Source: Spongiibacteraceae bacterium
GTDB taxonomy: Bacteria > Pseudomonadota > Gammaproteobacteria > Pseudomonadales > Spongiibacteraceae
DNA length: 41,064 bases
Reading direction: 5' to 3'
Assembly: GCA_002710725.1 (NCBI GenBank)
Contig: PAKT01000065.1
Coordinates: 1-41,064, forward strand
The position numbers and the translations under genes are program-made. Within the stretch, counting starts at the first letter, position 1. Every line of letters begins with the position of its first letter. This document shows, in pieces, positions 40,822-41,064 of this stretch. The notes below the pieces were generated by a model, which worked only from the letters and a program-made list of their open reading frames with translations, did no database searches and was not told where the DNA came from.

Positions 40822-41064
40822 GCGAAGCCTCCGATTTTTTTCGATTGGCGAGAAGGCCGGTGAGGCCTTGCGGCAGAAACACGGTCACGGCGACGAACAG
40901 CGCGCCCAACGCAAACAGCCAGGCTTCCGGCATCCAGGCGGTGAAGCGGCTTTTCGCGTAGTTCACTAGCAGAGCGCCGATGATGGCGCCATATAGCGTG
41001 CCGCGCCCCCCCACAGCGACCCAGACGACGATCTCGATGCTGTTGAGGGGAGAGAATTCACCAG
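40799..41064 (-). CDS. urtC: Urea ABC transporter permease UrtC, C-terminal part (cut by window edge)
   Basis: The last 88 residues are visible; the rest lies beyond the right edge. The sequence EFSPLNSIEIVVWVAVGGRGT, LYGAIIGALLVNYAKSRF, and EAWLFALGALFVAVTVFLPQGL matches the C-terminal membrane segments of UrtC. It is followed by urtD with overlap. urtA and urtB are presumably further upstream, outside the window. Confidence 0.95.
   Translation of the reverse strand, partial: GEFSPLNSIEIVVWVAVGGRGTLYGAIIGALLVNYAKSRFTAWMPEAWLFALGALFVAVTVFLPQGLTGLLANRKKSEASHEGACTS

Overview
The window looks like a chromosomal segment of a free-living, probably marine gammaproteobacterium related to Pseudomonadales/Cellvibrionales (for example Spongiibacter or Zhongshania-like lineages). 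The priA / rpmE / thermonuclease / hydrolase / malic enzyme order at the left end resembles Pseudomonas-type chromosomes. RdgC, Gram-negative outer-membrane barrels, lipoproteins and a urt-ure cluster agree with this. The assignment is inference from gene content. I see no phage, IS element, CRISPR array, rRNA or tRNA.

Left part (1-14.96 kb): housekeeping and general metabolism. It holds priA (3' end cut by the window edge), rpmE, an exported nuclease, a beta-lactamase-fold hydrolase, a short malic enzyme, a membrane double-PAS protein, a luciferase-like oxidoreductase, a sirtuin without the zinc tetrad, an outer-membrane barrel, an SDR and a Nudix hydrolase. A minus-strand group follows: a glycerate-kinase-like P-loop kinase and an MFS carrier, two paralogous lipoproteins and a Tag-like DNA glycosylase.

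Middle (15.0-22.4 kb): a plus-strand cluster that is the most original part of the window. It encodes a split B12-dependent acyl-CoA mutase (large subunit, then small B12-binding subunit), its MeaB-type G-protein chaperone, an MFS carrier and a regulator with two MarR domains in one chain. A protein of unknown function and a HAD phosphatase follow. The cobalamin-binding motifs are intact, but residues that define methylmalonyl-CoA mutase chemistry (Tyr89, Arg207, Tyr243 and His244 of the Propionibacterium enzyme) are all replaced, so the substrate is probably not methylmalonyl-CoA. A good sigma-70 promoter overlaid by two perfect palindromes precedes the cluster. Three copies of a palindromic GC-rich repeat lie at 9.74, 16.80 and 22.41 kb, one of them between the two mutase subunit genes.

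Next (22.5-29.6 kb): a ferritin-like metal-dependent hydrolase divergent from an AraC regulator, an outer-membrane protein, rdgC, a purple-acid-phosphatase-like lipoprotein with a TPR partner, and a small exported, extremely charged His/Asp-rich protein.

Right part (29.6-41.06 kb): nitrogen acquisition, all on the minus strand. In transcription order it reads urtC (partial), urtD, urtE, ureD, ureA, ureB, ureC, ureE, ureF, ureG and a small His-containing membrane protein. A giant NCS1-transporter/Cys-rich/histidine-kinase/receiver fusion and its LuxR-type response regulator follow. The likely logic is that Urt imports urea, the urease UreABC hydrolyses it, UreDEFG load nickel, and the transporter-kinase pair senses a nitrogenous solute.
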